From positions 506,155,225 to 506,219,224 of the forward strand of contig NC_058518.1 in assembly GCF_904849725.1 (NCBI RefSeq): a stretch of 64,000 bases of DNA, read 5' to 3'. The notes under the pieces were generated by a model, which worked only from the letters and a program-made list of their open reading frames with translations, searched no databases and was not told the origin of the DNA. The position numbers and the translations under genes are program-made. The DNA comes from Hordeum vulgare subsp. vulgare. Its lineage: Eukaryota > Streptophyta > Magnoliopsida > Poales > Poaceae. The number at the start of each line of letters is the position of its first letter. The stretch's first letter is position 1. Below, piece after piece: positions 46,209 through 56,084 of the stretch.

Positions 46209-47739
46209 TGATACGTCCATTTTGCATCATGCTTTCATGTTGATATTTATCACTTTATGGGCTGTTATTATACTTTGTGGAACCTTACTTATGCCTTTTC
46301 TCTCTTATTTTGCAAGGTTTATTTGAAGAGGGAGAATACCGGCAGCTGGAATTCTGGACTGGAAAAGGAGCAAGTCCGAGTGCTCTATTTTGCGCAACTC
46401 CAAATGCTGTGAAAATCAACGTGGATTTTTTTTGGATTTTATAAAAAATACTGGGCGAAAGAAGTGTCAGAGGGAAGCAACCAGGGGCCCACAAGCCTAG
46501 TTGTCGCGGCCTACCCCCCTGGTCGTGGCAACAGGGCTTGTGGGCACCCTGGCGGCCCACTGGCCCCCCTCTTTTGCTATATGAAGTGTTTCGTTCCAGA
46601 AAAAATCAATCGGGAGCCTTTCGTGGTTTCGCCGCCGCCACGAGGCGGAACTTGAGCAGATCCAATCTAGAGCTCCGGCAGGACGATCCTATCAAGGAAA
46701 CTTCCCTCCCATAGGGGGAAATCGTCGCCTTCGTCATCACCAACACTCCTCTCGTCGGAGGTGAGACATCTTCATCAACATCTTCATCAGCACCATCTCC
46801 TCTCCATTCCCTAGTTCATCTCTTGTAACCAATCTCCGTCTCACGACTCCAATTGGTACTTGTAAGGTTGCTAGTAGTGTTGATTACTATTTGTAGTTGA
46901 TGCTAGTTGGATTACTTGGTGGAAGAGTATATGTTCAGATCCTTGATGCTATTCATTACACTTCTGATCATGATTTACGATTATGCTTTGTGAGTAGTTA
47001 CTTTTGTTCCTGAGGACATGGGATAAGTCATGCTAATAATAGTCATGTGAATTTGATATTCGTTCGGTATTTTGATATGTTGTATGTTGTCTTTTCCTCT
47101 AGTGGTGTTATGTGAACGTCGACTACATAACACTTCACCATATTTGGGCCTAGAGGAAGGCATTGGGGAGTAGTAAGTAGATGATGGGTTGCTGGAGTGA
47201 CAGAAGCTTAAACCCCAGTCTATACGTTGCTTCGTAAGGGGCTGATTTGGATCCACTAGTTTAATGCTATGGTTAGACATTGTCTTAATTCTTCTTTCGT
47301 AGCTGCAGATGCTTGCGAGAGGGGTTAATCATAAGTGGGATGCTTGTCCAAGTAAGGGCAGTACCCAAGCGCCGGTCCACCCACATATCAAACTATCAAA
47401 GTAACGAACGCGAATCATATGAACATGATGAAAATAGCATGACAGAAATTCCCGTGTGTCCACGGGAGCGCTTTTCCTCTTATAAGACTTTGTTCAGGCT
47501 TGTCCCTTGCTACAAAAGGGATTGGGCCACTTGCTGCACCGTTGCTACTACTTGTTACTTGTTACTTTTCGCTCGCTACGTTTCACCTCACTACACCATC
47601 ACTTGTTACCGCTACTTTCAGTGCTTGCAGTTATTACCTTGCTGAAAACCGTTTATCAGAGCCTTCTCCTCCTCGTTGGGTTCGACACTCTTGCTTATCA
47701 AAAGGACTACAATTGATCCCGTATACTTATGGGTCTTCA
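46209..47739 (+). repeat. 5' LTR of element E
   Basis: The LTR is 1531 bp and starts TGATACGTCCATTTTGCATC. It ends GTATACTTATGGGTCTTCA, against CTATACTTGTGGGTCATCA in the 3' remnant. A CTATATGAAGTG box at 46577-46588 is a possible TATA-like element. No gene lies in it; the frames at 47313-47716 are non-coding. Confidence 0.88.
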
Positions 47740-47750
47740 AGACTCTTTTC

Positions 47751-47768
47751 TGGCGTCGTTGCCGGGGA
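47751..47768 (+). other. Primer binding site of element E (tRNA-Asp-like)
   Basis: TGGCGTCGTTGCCGGGGA lies 11 bases after the LTR. It matches the complement of the plant tRNA-Asp 3' end (TGGCGCCGTTGCCGGGGA) except for one base. Confidence 0.8.
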
Positions 47769-47845
47769 GGTAAGCGCCTTTGGTAAGTGGAATTTGGTAA
47801 GGAAACATTTATATACTGTGCTGAAATTCACTGTCACTTGTCACT

Positions 47846-50800
47846 ATGGAAACTGTTCCTTTGAGGAGTTTGTTCGGGATATCTTCACCACGAACGGAAG
47901 CACGAGGAGTTGTTCCTCAACCTGAGGTACCTATGGAAAATGTCTTTTGTGAGATTCCTTCAGGTATGCTTGAGAAACTGCTGGCTAATCCTTTTACAGG
48001 AGATGGATCTTCACATCCAGACTTGCATCTAATCTATGTAGATGAAGTTTATGGTTTATTTAAGCTTGCAGGTTTGCCCGAGGATGAGGTAAAGAATAAA
48101 GTCTTTCCTTTATCTTTGAAGGATAAGGCGTTGACATGGTATAGGCTATGTGATGATACTGGATCATGAATCGGTTGAAATTGGAATTTCATCAAAAGTT
48201 TTATCCTATGCATTTAGTACATTGAGATCGGAATTATATTTATAACTTTTGGCCTCGTGACAGGGAAAGCATAGCTCAAGCTTGGGGAGGCTTAAATCAA
48301 TGCTATATTCATGCCCCAATCTGAGCTCTCGAGAGAAATTATCACTCAAAACTTTCATGCTCGGCTTTCTCATGAAGATCGTACCATGCTTGACACTTCT
48401 TGTACCGGTTCTTTTATGAAGAAGGATATTGACCACAAGTGGAATTTATTGGAAAGAATCAAACGTAACTCTGAAGATTGGGAGCTGGAGGAAGGTAAGG
48501 AGTCAGATATGAATTTCCAGTTTGATTGTGTTAAATCTTTTGTTGAGACAAACACTTCTACAGATTTTAGCGCTAAGTATGGACTTGACTCTCAGATAGT
48601 AGCTTCTCTATGTGAATCTTTTGCTGCTCATGTTAATCTTCCCAAAGAGAAGTGGTTTAAATATCATCCTCCTGTAGAAAGCAACATAGCAAAAACCAAT
48701 TTATTTGAGGAGAAAGTCATTGCTTTTAGCGATCCTGTTGTTCCTTGTGCTTACACTGAGAAACCACCTTACCCTGCTAGGATAAAGGATTATTCAAAAG
48801 CTCCAACTGTGATACGTAGGGGTTACATTAGACCACTTGCACCCCCTGAGGAAATTAGAGTTGAACCTAGTGTCGCTGTTATCAAAGATCTCTTAGCCGA
48901 AGACATAGATGGGCATGTTATCAAATTCTGTGAGGACTCTGCTAGAATTGCTAAACCTCACGCGAAAGACAAATACGGACCTGTAGTTGGCCTGCCCGTT
49001 GTTTCTGTCAAGATAGGAGACCACTGTTACCATGGTTTATGTGACATGGGTGCTAGTGTTAGTGCAATACCCCGTTCCCTATATGATGAAATCAAAGATG
49101 AGATTGCACCTACTGAGTTAGAACCCATTGATGTCACTATTACGCTAGCTAATAGAGACACTATTTGCCCTTTGGGAATTGTGAGAGACGTAAAAGTCCT
49201 GTGTGGTAAGACGAAGTATCCTACTGATTTCCTCGTCCTTGGTACTACACAAGATAGCTTTTGTCCCATCATATTTGGTAGACCCTTTCTCAACACTGTC
49301 AATGCTCACATTGATTGCATTAAACAGACTGTCACTGTTAGTTTCGAGGGTGTCTCCCATGAATTTAACTTCTCCAAGTTTGGAAGACAACCCCATGAAA
49401 AAGAGTCGTCTGGTAGGGGTGAAATCATTGCTCTTGCCTCTCTTGTCGTACCTCCTAGGGATCCTTTAGAGCAATATCTGCTTGAGCATGAAAATGATAT
49501 GCATATGGAGGAAAGAGATGAGATAGATAAAATTGTCTTAGAACAATATCCTATTCTCAAGAAAAATCTGCCTGTTGAACTGCTTGGGGATCCTCCCCCA
49601 CCAAAGGGTGATCCTGTGTTCGAGCTGAAACAGTTACCAGATACTCTTAAGTATGCCTATCTTGATGAGAAGGAGATATATCATGTTATTATTAGTGCTC
49701 ACCTCTCGAGTCATGAAGAGAAGATGTTACTAAAAACTTTGAGGAAGCACCGTGAGGCTATTGGATATACTCTTGATGATCTTAAGGGTATTAGTCCCAC
49801 TCTATGTCAGCACAAGATTAAAACCGATCCTGATTCTAAGCCAGTTGCTGATCATCAACGGAGACTAAATCCGAGGATGAAAGAGGTCGTGAGAAAGAAA
49901 ATATTAAAGCTTCTGGAAGCAGGAATCATCTATCCTATTGCTCATAGTGATTGGGTAAGTCCAGTACATTGTGTACCTAAGAAGGGAGGTATCACCGTCA
50001 TTCCTAATGATAAGAATGAATTAATCCCACAAAGGATTATTACAGGCTATAGGATGGTGATAGACTTCCGGAAACTGAACAAGGCAACTAGGAAAGACCA
50101 TTATCCTTTGTCGTTTATAGACCAAATGCTAGAAAGTCTATCTAAACACACACACTTCTGCTGTCTAGATGGTTATTCAGGTTTTTCGCAAATACCAGTT
50201 GCACAATCTGATCAAGAGAAAACCACCTTCACATGCCCCTTCGGTACCTTCGCTTATAGACGCATGCCTTTTGGCTTGTGCAATGCACCAGCCACCTTTC
50301 AAAGATGTATGATGGCTATATTCTCTGACTTTTGTGAAAAGATTGTTGAGGTTTTCATGGATGATTTCTCCGTCTACGGTTCTTCCTTTGACGATTGCAT
50401 CAGCAACCTTGATCGAGTCTTACAGAGATGCAAAGATACCAACCTCGTCTTGAACTGGGAGAAGTGCCACTTCATGGTTAATGAAGGCATCGTCTTAGGA
50501 CACAAAATCTCTGAGAGAGGCATTGAAGTTGATAAGGCTAAGGTTGATGCAATTGAGAAAATACCTTGCCCCACAGATATCAGAGGTATACGAAGTTTCC
50601 TAGGTCATGCTGGTTTCTATAGAAGGTTCATTAAAGACTTCTCTAAGATTTCTAGGCCTCCTACCAACCTCTTGCAGAAGGATGTTCCTTTTGTTTTTGA
50701 TGAGGATTGTGAGGAAGCTTTTGAAATACTTAAGAAGGCCTTAATAACCGCACCTATTGTTCAACCACCACACTGGAAGTTGCCCTTTGAAATCATGTGC

Positions 50801-51106
50801 GATGCTAGTGATTATGCTGTTGGTGCTGTTCTAGGACAAAGAGTTGACAAGAAGTTGAATGTCATTCACTACGCTAGTAAAACTCTAGACAGTGCCCAAA
50901 GAAACTATGCCACTACGGAGAAGGAGTTTTTAGCAGTCGTGTTTGCATGTGAAAAGTTCAGATCTTATATAGTTGACTCCAAAGTCACTATTCACTCTGA
51001 TCATGCTGCTATTAAGTAACTTATGGAGAAGAAGGACGCTAAGCCTAGGCTAATCAGATGGGTTCTCCTACTACAGGAATTTGATTTGCACGTCGTTGAC
51101 CGAAAG
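47846..51106 (+). pseudogene. Element E gag-protease-RT-RNase H (truncated)
   Basis: The gag ATG at 47846 (METVPLRSLFGISS) opens a frame that meets a TGA at 48167; gag resumes near 48250 (SIAQAWGRLKSMLY) in another frame. A 902-codon open segment (48311-51019) then holds the gag C-terminus, the protease site LCDMGAS (about residue 243), RT with VIDFRKLNKATRKDHYPL, the FMDD box (about 681-684; 50354-50365), and RNase H with IMCDASDYAVGAVLG and KEFLAVVFACEKF. A TAA at 51017 replaces a Tyr codon (IK-stop-LMEKKDA). The frame continues to FDLHVVDRK and then runs into LTR sequence. No integrase remains. Confidence 0.88.
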
Positions 51107-51658
51107 GTTGCTGGAGTGACAGAAGCTTAATCCCCAGTCTATGCGTTGCTTCGTAAGGGGCTGATTTGGATCCACTAGTTTAATGCTATGGTTAGACGTT
51201 GTCTTAATTCTTCTTTCGTAGTTGCGGATGCTTGCAAGAGGGGTTAATCATAAGTGGGATGCTTGTCCAAGTAAGGGCAGTACCCAAGCGCCGGTCCACC
51301 CACATATCAAACTATGAAAGTAACGAACGCGAATCATATGAACATGATGAAAATAGCATGACAGGAATTCCCGTGTGTCCTCGGGAGCGCTTTTCCTCTT
51401 ATAAGACTTTGTCCAGGCTTGTCCCTTGCTACAAAAGGGATTGGGCCACTTGCTGCACCGTTGCTACTACTTGTTACTTGTTACTTTTCGCTCGCTACGT
51501 TTCACCTCACTACACCATCACTTGTTACCGCTACTTTCAGTGCTTGCAATTATTACCTTGCTGAAAACCGTTTATCAGAGCCTTCTCCTCCTCGTTGGGT
51601 TCGACACTCTTACTTATCGAAAGGACTACGATTGATCCCCTATACTTGTGGGTCATCA
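51107..51658 (+). repeat. Truncated 3' LTR of element E
   Basis: About 551 bp correspond to 47188-47739 of the 5' LTR, beginning at GGTTGCTGGAGTGAC. The missing first part was lost together with the 3' end of pol. The bases on each side of the junction share only GG(T), so a short-homology deletion is likely. Confidence 0.88.
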
Positions 51659-51663
51659 ATGCA

Positions 51664-52839
51664 CATGCGGAAAGTGCCGTTCTTTTTTAGAACCAGGAGC
51701 GGGTTAGCCAACCACTTAGGGTGGAAGACCTCCACGATGAATCCGGCGGCCAAAAGACGGGCGACTTCTTCCCCGATCGCCTTGCGTCGCTCCTCATTGA
51801 ACCTGCGAAGATATTGCTGAATCGGCTTTGCTTTAGGGTCAACATTAAGATGGTGCTCGGCGAATTCTCTCGGTACACCACGCATGTTAGAAGGTTTCCA
51901 TGCGAAGATGTCGCGATTCTCACAGATGAATTCGATGAGCGCGCTTTTCTATTTGGGATCCACACCCGCCCCGATGGTGAACTGCTGGGATGAATCGCCA
52001 GGAGTGAAGTCCACCATCTTTGTGTCATCGGTCGGCTTAAATTTGAGGGGTGGTTCGGCATCAGTTGTTGGCTTCTTGAGAGGTGACATGTCTGCCGGGT
52101 CAACGTTGGCTTGGTGATGCTTGAGCTCTTCTGCAACACAGGCGATTTCCGCATAGGTCGCATCTCCTTCCTCGCACTCTTTTGCTATCCTCGTGTCACC
52201 ATCAACCGTGATGGGTCCCTTAGGGCCAGGCAGCTTGAGTTTAAGGTAGACATAACAGGGGCGAGCCATGAACCGAGCGTAAGCCGGCCGCCCTAACAAC
52301 GCATGATAAGGGCTCTTTAGCTTGACCACCTCGAATATAAGCGACTCGCTCCTGTGATTAGATGATGTACCAAAAGCCACATTAAGTTTGACCCGCCCAA
52401 TTGGATATGCCGACTTACCTGGGACGATACCATGGAATACCGTGGTAGACGGCATTAGGTCTTTCTCTAAGAGGTTCATCCTTTGAAAGGTGTCAAAATA
52501 TAATATGTTGATACTGCTTCCACCATCCATAAGAACCTTTGAAAGGGTATATCCCCCGACTTGGGGGGCCACGACCAATGCAAAGTCGGCGGGATTGTCG
52601 ATTCTGGGCGGGTGATCCTCCCTACTCCACGAGATAGTCTGCTCAGACCAGTGGAGATACCTGGGGAGTGTCGGCTCGGACAGGCTATACGTCCGGTGCT
52701 TCACCTTCTTGTCTCGCTTACACGCACTGGTGGTGAAAACGTGGTATTGTCCGCTGCTTAACTGTTTGGGATTGCTACGGAACCCGCCATTATCATCTTG
52801 CCCTTGTGGAGCCCCCTGCGGGGGTGGCTGCTGAAACAC
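51664..52839 (-). pseudogene. Element D protease and N-terminal reverse transcriptase
   Basis: On minus from 52839: HVFTTSACKRDKKVKHR, the protease motif VLMDGGSSINILY, LLGRPAYARFMA, then a stop near 51949. The same region then continues with NMRGVPREFAEHHLNV, IGEEVARLLAAGFIVEVFHP and LLVLKKNGTFRMCID, the finger region of Gypsy RT. Element E follows at the last residues. DGGSS is a recognised variant of the aspartic protease D-T/S-G core in Tat-type elements. Confidence 0.82.
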
Positions 52840-52987
52840 TCCGGGCGGGTTATACCGATGCTGGTTATGCGCAGGGTACTAGCCACTGCTTGGTTGCGAG
52901 CCGCCCTGGGCCCCTGGTTCGGGAAAACCGCCAAACAAGTTGTGACGTTGATTAGGCGCACCGAACTGTTCCTGCCGTTGGCTCTGG

Positions 52988-55200
52988 TCATCGGTTTGGC
53001 CCTTTTTTTTTCTCCGCCCGGAATTCCTGCATTACATAACAGTCTTCCCAAGAGTGAGTCGCTGGTCCGTCCGCCATGGCGTGGTGCGGGCAGGGGCCCT
53101 TAAGTATCTCGTTGTAGTTGCGCGGCTTCTTGCCACTGTAACCCCTCTTCTTCTGGCGCTGATTGCTATTGTTAGCATTGGTGTTGGCGACGAAGTCCGT
53201 GGATCCTTCCTGCTGCCTTCTCTTGTTGTTTCCACCGTGATTATGATGGGCGCGTCCCTGAAACCGGGAGTGATTCTTGGATGACTCGCCTTTCCTCGGC
53301 GAGTTGGCTTTGCTGCCGTCCTCCCCTGGATCCTTAGTATCGTCTGCGTCGGCGTACCGGGTGAGGGTGTCCATCAATTCGCCCATATCCTGGACCTTGC
53401 GCTTGAGTTGCCCCAGCTTCTGTACCAAGGGCTCATAGTGGCAGTTTTGCTCCAGGATTAGCACAGCTTGAGTCGCCGTGATGCCATCTGATGAGTGGAT
53501 GATTTCCGCAACCCGCCGCGTCCAGTGGTGGGCTGACTCATCGGGGCGCTGAACGCAGTGTTGTAAGTCGATGATCGTCGTCGGGCGTTTGCAAGTCCCC
53601 GGGAAGTTTTTGATGAATCGTTCCTTCAGTTTAGCCCAAGTCTGGATGGAGTTGGGTGGCAGGTTTTTCAACCAAGTGCGCGCCGTTCCTTCGAGCATCA
53701 TTGTGAAGTGCGTGGCACAGACTGCTTCACTTACGTCGAGCATGTCCATTGCGAGTTCGTAACTCTCAACCCATGATGCCGGTTCAAGGTCCAGAGTGTA
53801 GTTGGGCACCTTACTCGGTCCTTTAAAGTCCTTCAGCATCCGCTCGTTGCGTAGGGCAGGGGCCAAGCATGGCACCCCTACTTGCCTGCCGCCTCCGCTA
53901 GGTGGCGCTGGGCGGGTTTGGATGTCCTGGTGATCCTGGCGAGGCAGGTCCCGATGGTCAGGCGGGTTACCCTCAGGTAGGTGTCGCGGTCCGCTGGTTA
54001 TGGCGGGTTGGTCCTCAGGCCGACTTCTGGTGCGACTCGCCTGGGGGTGGAGTGCAGCCGATCGAGGCTGTGTGAGAATTGCACGTTCTGAACCACCGCC
54101 ATTTTCAATATCTCAATGGCGTTTCTTGCTTCTATCTCTGCGGTGGTGTTGCCATAAATCAGAAGGGATTCTAGGTGGCGAGTTGCGGCAAGCACGTTGT
54201 CCACGGGGTTGGAAAAGTGACCCTGAGGCGTGTGGAAACGGGGAACGTGATTGTCTGCTAGCTGAAGCGGCGGGTGTGGTGGCTGAGCCGGCCCTCCTCC
54301 TGGAACGGTTCCGGCCCCGGGGGTCCGCGGAGTGTCGAAAAGGCGGGTAGGCTTCAGATCAGGGGGTAAACGCCCCTCGTGCCTCCTCTGATGGACAGCG
54401 TCGGACGCGCGCTGATGCCTTTCAAGTCGCCAGTTCTCGGTGTTCAAGCGGGTCGTCTCGGCGGTGATCTGAGCTTGCCGAGTCTCGATTCTGGTGGCCT
54501 CTGCCTCTGCGTCTTGCTGGGCCTTCGCCACCTCGTCTCGCAGCTTTGCCAACTCGGCTTTCATCGTTCCTTGGTTTTCTTCCGTTACTAGGGTCGCCAT
54601 GATCCTTGTTATCTCCGCCGTCAGGTCCACCAGGACCGCGGCCGGGCCCTTGGATGGTTCGCCAGCCTCGTTGTTGCCTGCGGGATTTTGCTAGGACTGT
54701 GTCGCCCCCGCCATATATATGGCGATCTGACGGTGGGTCCGGTCGAGGACTTCGAGATCCATCGCCAACGACAAATCTCCAAGGCGGCCCTCATGTAGAG
54801 ATTGAATTGAATTTGTGTCGCCCATGGATGACTCGTCATCAGTGTTGACCAGCGTAGTCTCCTGAGTCGCCGATCGCTCTGGTTCATCAGATCCCTGCGT
54901 GAAGCCAACGAAGACCGGGCGCGTCAGGTTTGGCATCGCGACGGGACGGACATACCTGGCAGACTCGACGGTGTTGGTGTAGATGTCCGGCTCACGCACG
55001 GGTGCTCCAACCATGCCGACGAAGATGTTGATCTTGCCGAAGGGGACTCTATAGCCGGATTCGATTGAATCAGCCTCGGGCCCCCATAGCGAGTTGTTGA
55101 TGTAGTACATTTCGCGTCGGCTCCGTGTCATGAGCCCAGCCGCGTAGCTCCCTGACCCTGGTAGGGCTCCCTTTGAGAACTCAACTCCACCGTGCGTAGG
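52988..55200 (-). pseudogene. Element D gag
   Basis: Beginning 3' of the PBS on minus, the frame runs through SRREMYYINNSLWGPEADSI and DLEVLDRTHRQIAIYMAG to a TAG at 54691-54693. It resumes in frame (TAEITRIMATLV, a Lys/Glu/Ala-rich coiled coil, Pro-rich linker) to a stop at 53998, then shifts frame. The core gag domain (WVESYELAMDMLD, FTMMLEGTARTWLKNLPPN, RFIKNFPGTCKRP) lies at 53875-52988. It ends with a basic region and CPHHAMADGPATHSWEDC, a His/Cys-rich segment in place of a standard zinc knuckle. It would have formed the particle shell. Confidence 0.8.
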
Positions 55201-55217
55201 CCCCACGGTGGGCGCCA
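55201..55217 (-). other. Primer binding site of element D
   Basis: On minus TGGCGCCCACCGTGGGG begins two bases after the 5' LTR. This PBS form is common in plant Tat/Gypsy elements; the exact tRNA is not assigned. Confidence 0.75.
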
Positions 55218-55219
55218 AC

Positions 55220-55725
55220 TGTCGTGGTTTTGTCACGGCAGATGTCCTCGTGAAAGAACTTGGTGTTGGAGCCATCGCACCTTGGTGGCAACTCAAAGGG
55301 GTTGAACGCGAGCGGGACTCGTATTTACCCAGGTTCGGCCCCTCGTGAGGAGGTAAAAGCCTATGTCCTGCTTTGTGTTGTATTGATGATGTTTCGATTA
55401 CAAGGAGGGCGTAACTCGCCTGACCTAGCTTTCGATGATTTCTAACCTGCCCTCTCCTTCCTAGGGACTCGCCTTTATATACAGGTCGAACCCTTAGGGT
55501 TACAAGAGTCCTTGCAATCACGAAAGTCATGATTCTTTCTATCTCTAAGTCGTCGTGCTTTCCAAGACTGGAGACTCCGTGATAATCGGTTCTCCACCAG
55601 GATCTTGAACCGCCATCTAGCTCCTGGGCCTATTGGGCCAAAGCTTGAATTGCCGAAGGAAGAGTCGCCCACTTGGTGACCCGGCCCAACTAGGGCGGGT
55701 CACACCCCAGACAATATCCCCAACA
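55220..55725 (-). repeat. 5' LTR of element D
   Basis: The LTR is 506 bp. On plus it starts TGTCGTGGTTTTGTCACGG and ends CCCCAACA. It differs from the 3' LTR at roughly 16 sites by eye. The TATATATAAAGG-like box on minus is changed here by one base (plus CCTTTATATACAGG at 55471). Confidence 0.9.
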
Positions 55726-56084
55726 AGGGGGGTGTCCGCACCCCCTGGGCTTGTGGCCCATTGGTACAGCCCCCAGACAAGCTCTTCGTCTTAGTATTTT
55801 TCAAAAAAACCAGAAAAAATCATACTTGATTTTCAGGACGTTCTGAGAACTTCTATTTTCGGGGTATTTTTCCACGGGACGCTAAAAGAGAAAACAGGGA
55901 AAACTAAACTAATCTATCATCTTTCTTCTAAGCAACCGAAGGTGAAATCTTAAAACAGAGGTTTGTGACTCCTCGATTCATCCATCACATGGTCATCAAA
56001 AGAAATCCGTCAATGAGGTTTATCAAGTCTCCTCGACAAACCTTTTCGAATCGCAAAAGAAGACGGAGAATTTTCGAACAGTCA
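55726..56084 (-). other. Element A untranslated region between protease and the D insertion
   Basis: No gene. It begins with the right target copy AGGGG and the GC-rich GGGTGTCCGCACCCCCTGGG, then A/T-rich sequence. It follows the TAG that ends A's protease frame, so no RT follows on this side of D. Confidence 0.55.

Larger units (their letters stand above)
46209..51658 (+). mobile_element. Element E: internally deleted Athila-type Gypsy retrotransposon
   Basis: The element is 5450 bp on plus with a perfect ATGCA target duplication (46204-46208 and 51659-51663). It has TGATACGTCC...GGTCATCA ends. It contains a 5' LTR (46209-47739), PBS, gag, protease, RT and RNase H, but the integrase, 3' untranslated region and first ~980 bp of the 3' LTR are missing. 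The sequence jumps from pol to the middle of the LTR near 51107. It interrupts D's RT between RMCID and DYTDLNK. FMDD in the RT box fits the Athila lineage. It cannot move on its own. Confidence 0.92.
28362..55725 (-). mobile_element. Element D: Tat-like Gypsy retrotransposon with dual RNase H and antisense gene, split by E and G
   Basis: This minus-strand element has short LTRs (28362-28866 and 55220-55725), both TGTCGTGG...CCCCAACA on plus. About 13.0 kb is its own DNA after removing G and E. The flanks AGGGT and AGGGG (55726-55730) are a target duplication with one mismatch. From the 5' side it carries a TGGCGCCCACCGTGGGG PBS, gag, protease, RT, RNase H, a second RNase H-like domain, integrase, then an antisense spliced gene before the 3' LTR. 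A second RNase H plus an antisense extra ORF points to the Tat lineage of Ty3/Gypsy (from knowledge of that lineage). All frames carry stops or shifts. Confidence 0.88.

Noticed and set aside
47751..47768. tRNA-like match
   Set aside because: It is only the 18-bp PBS complement of a tRNA end. No tRNA gene with cloverleaf potential was found anywhere in the window.
54000..54848. Plus-strand frames up to 116 codons opposite element D gag
   Set aside because: They are shadow frames of GC-rich gag; unlike 29881-33290 they have no conserved domain wording, introns or continuity.
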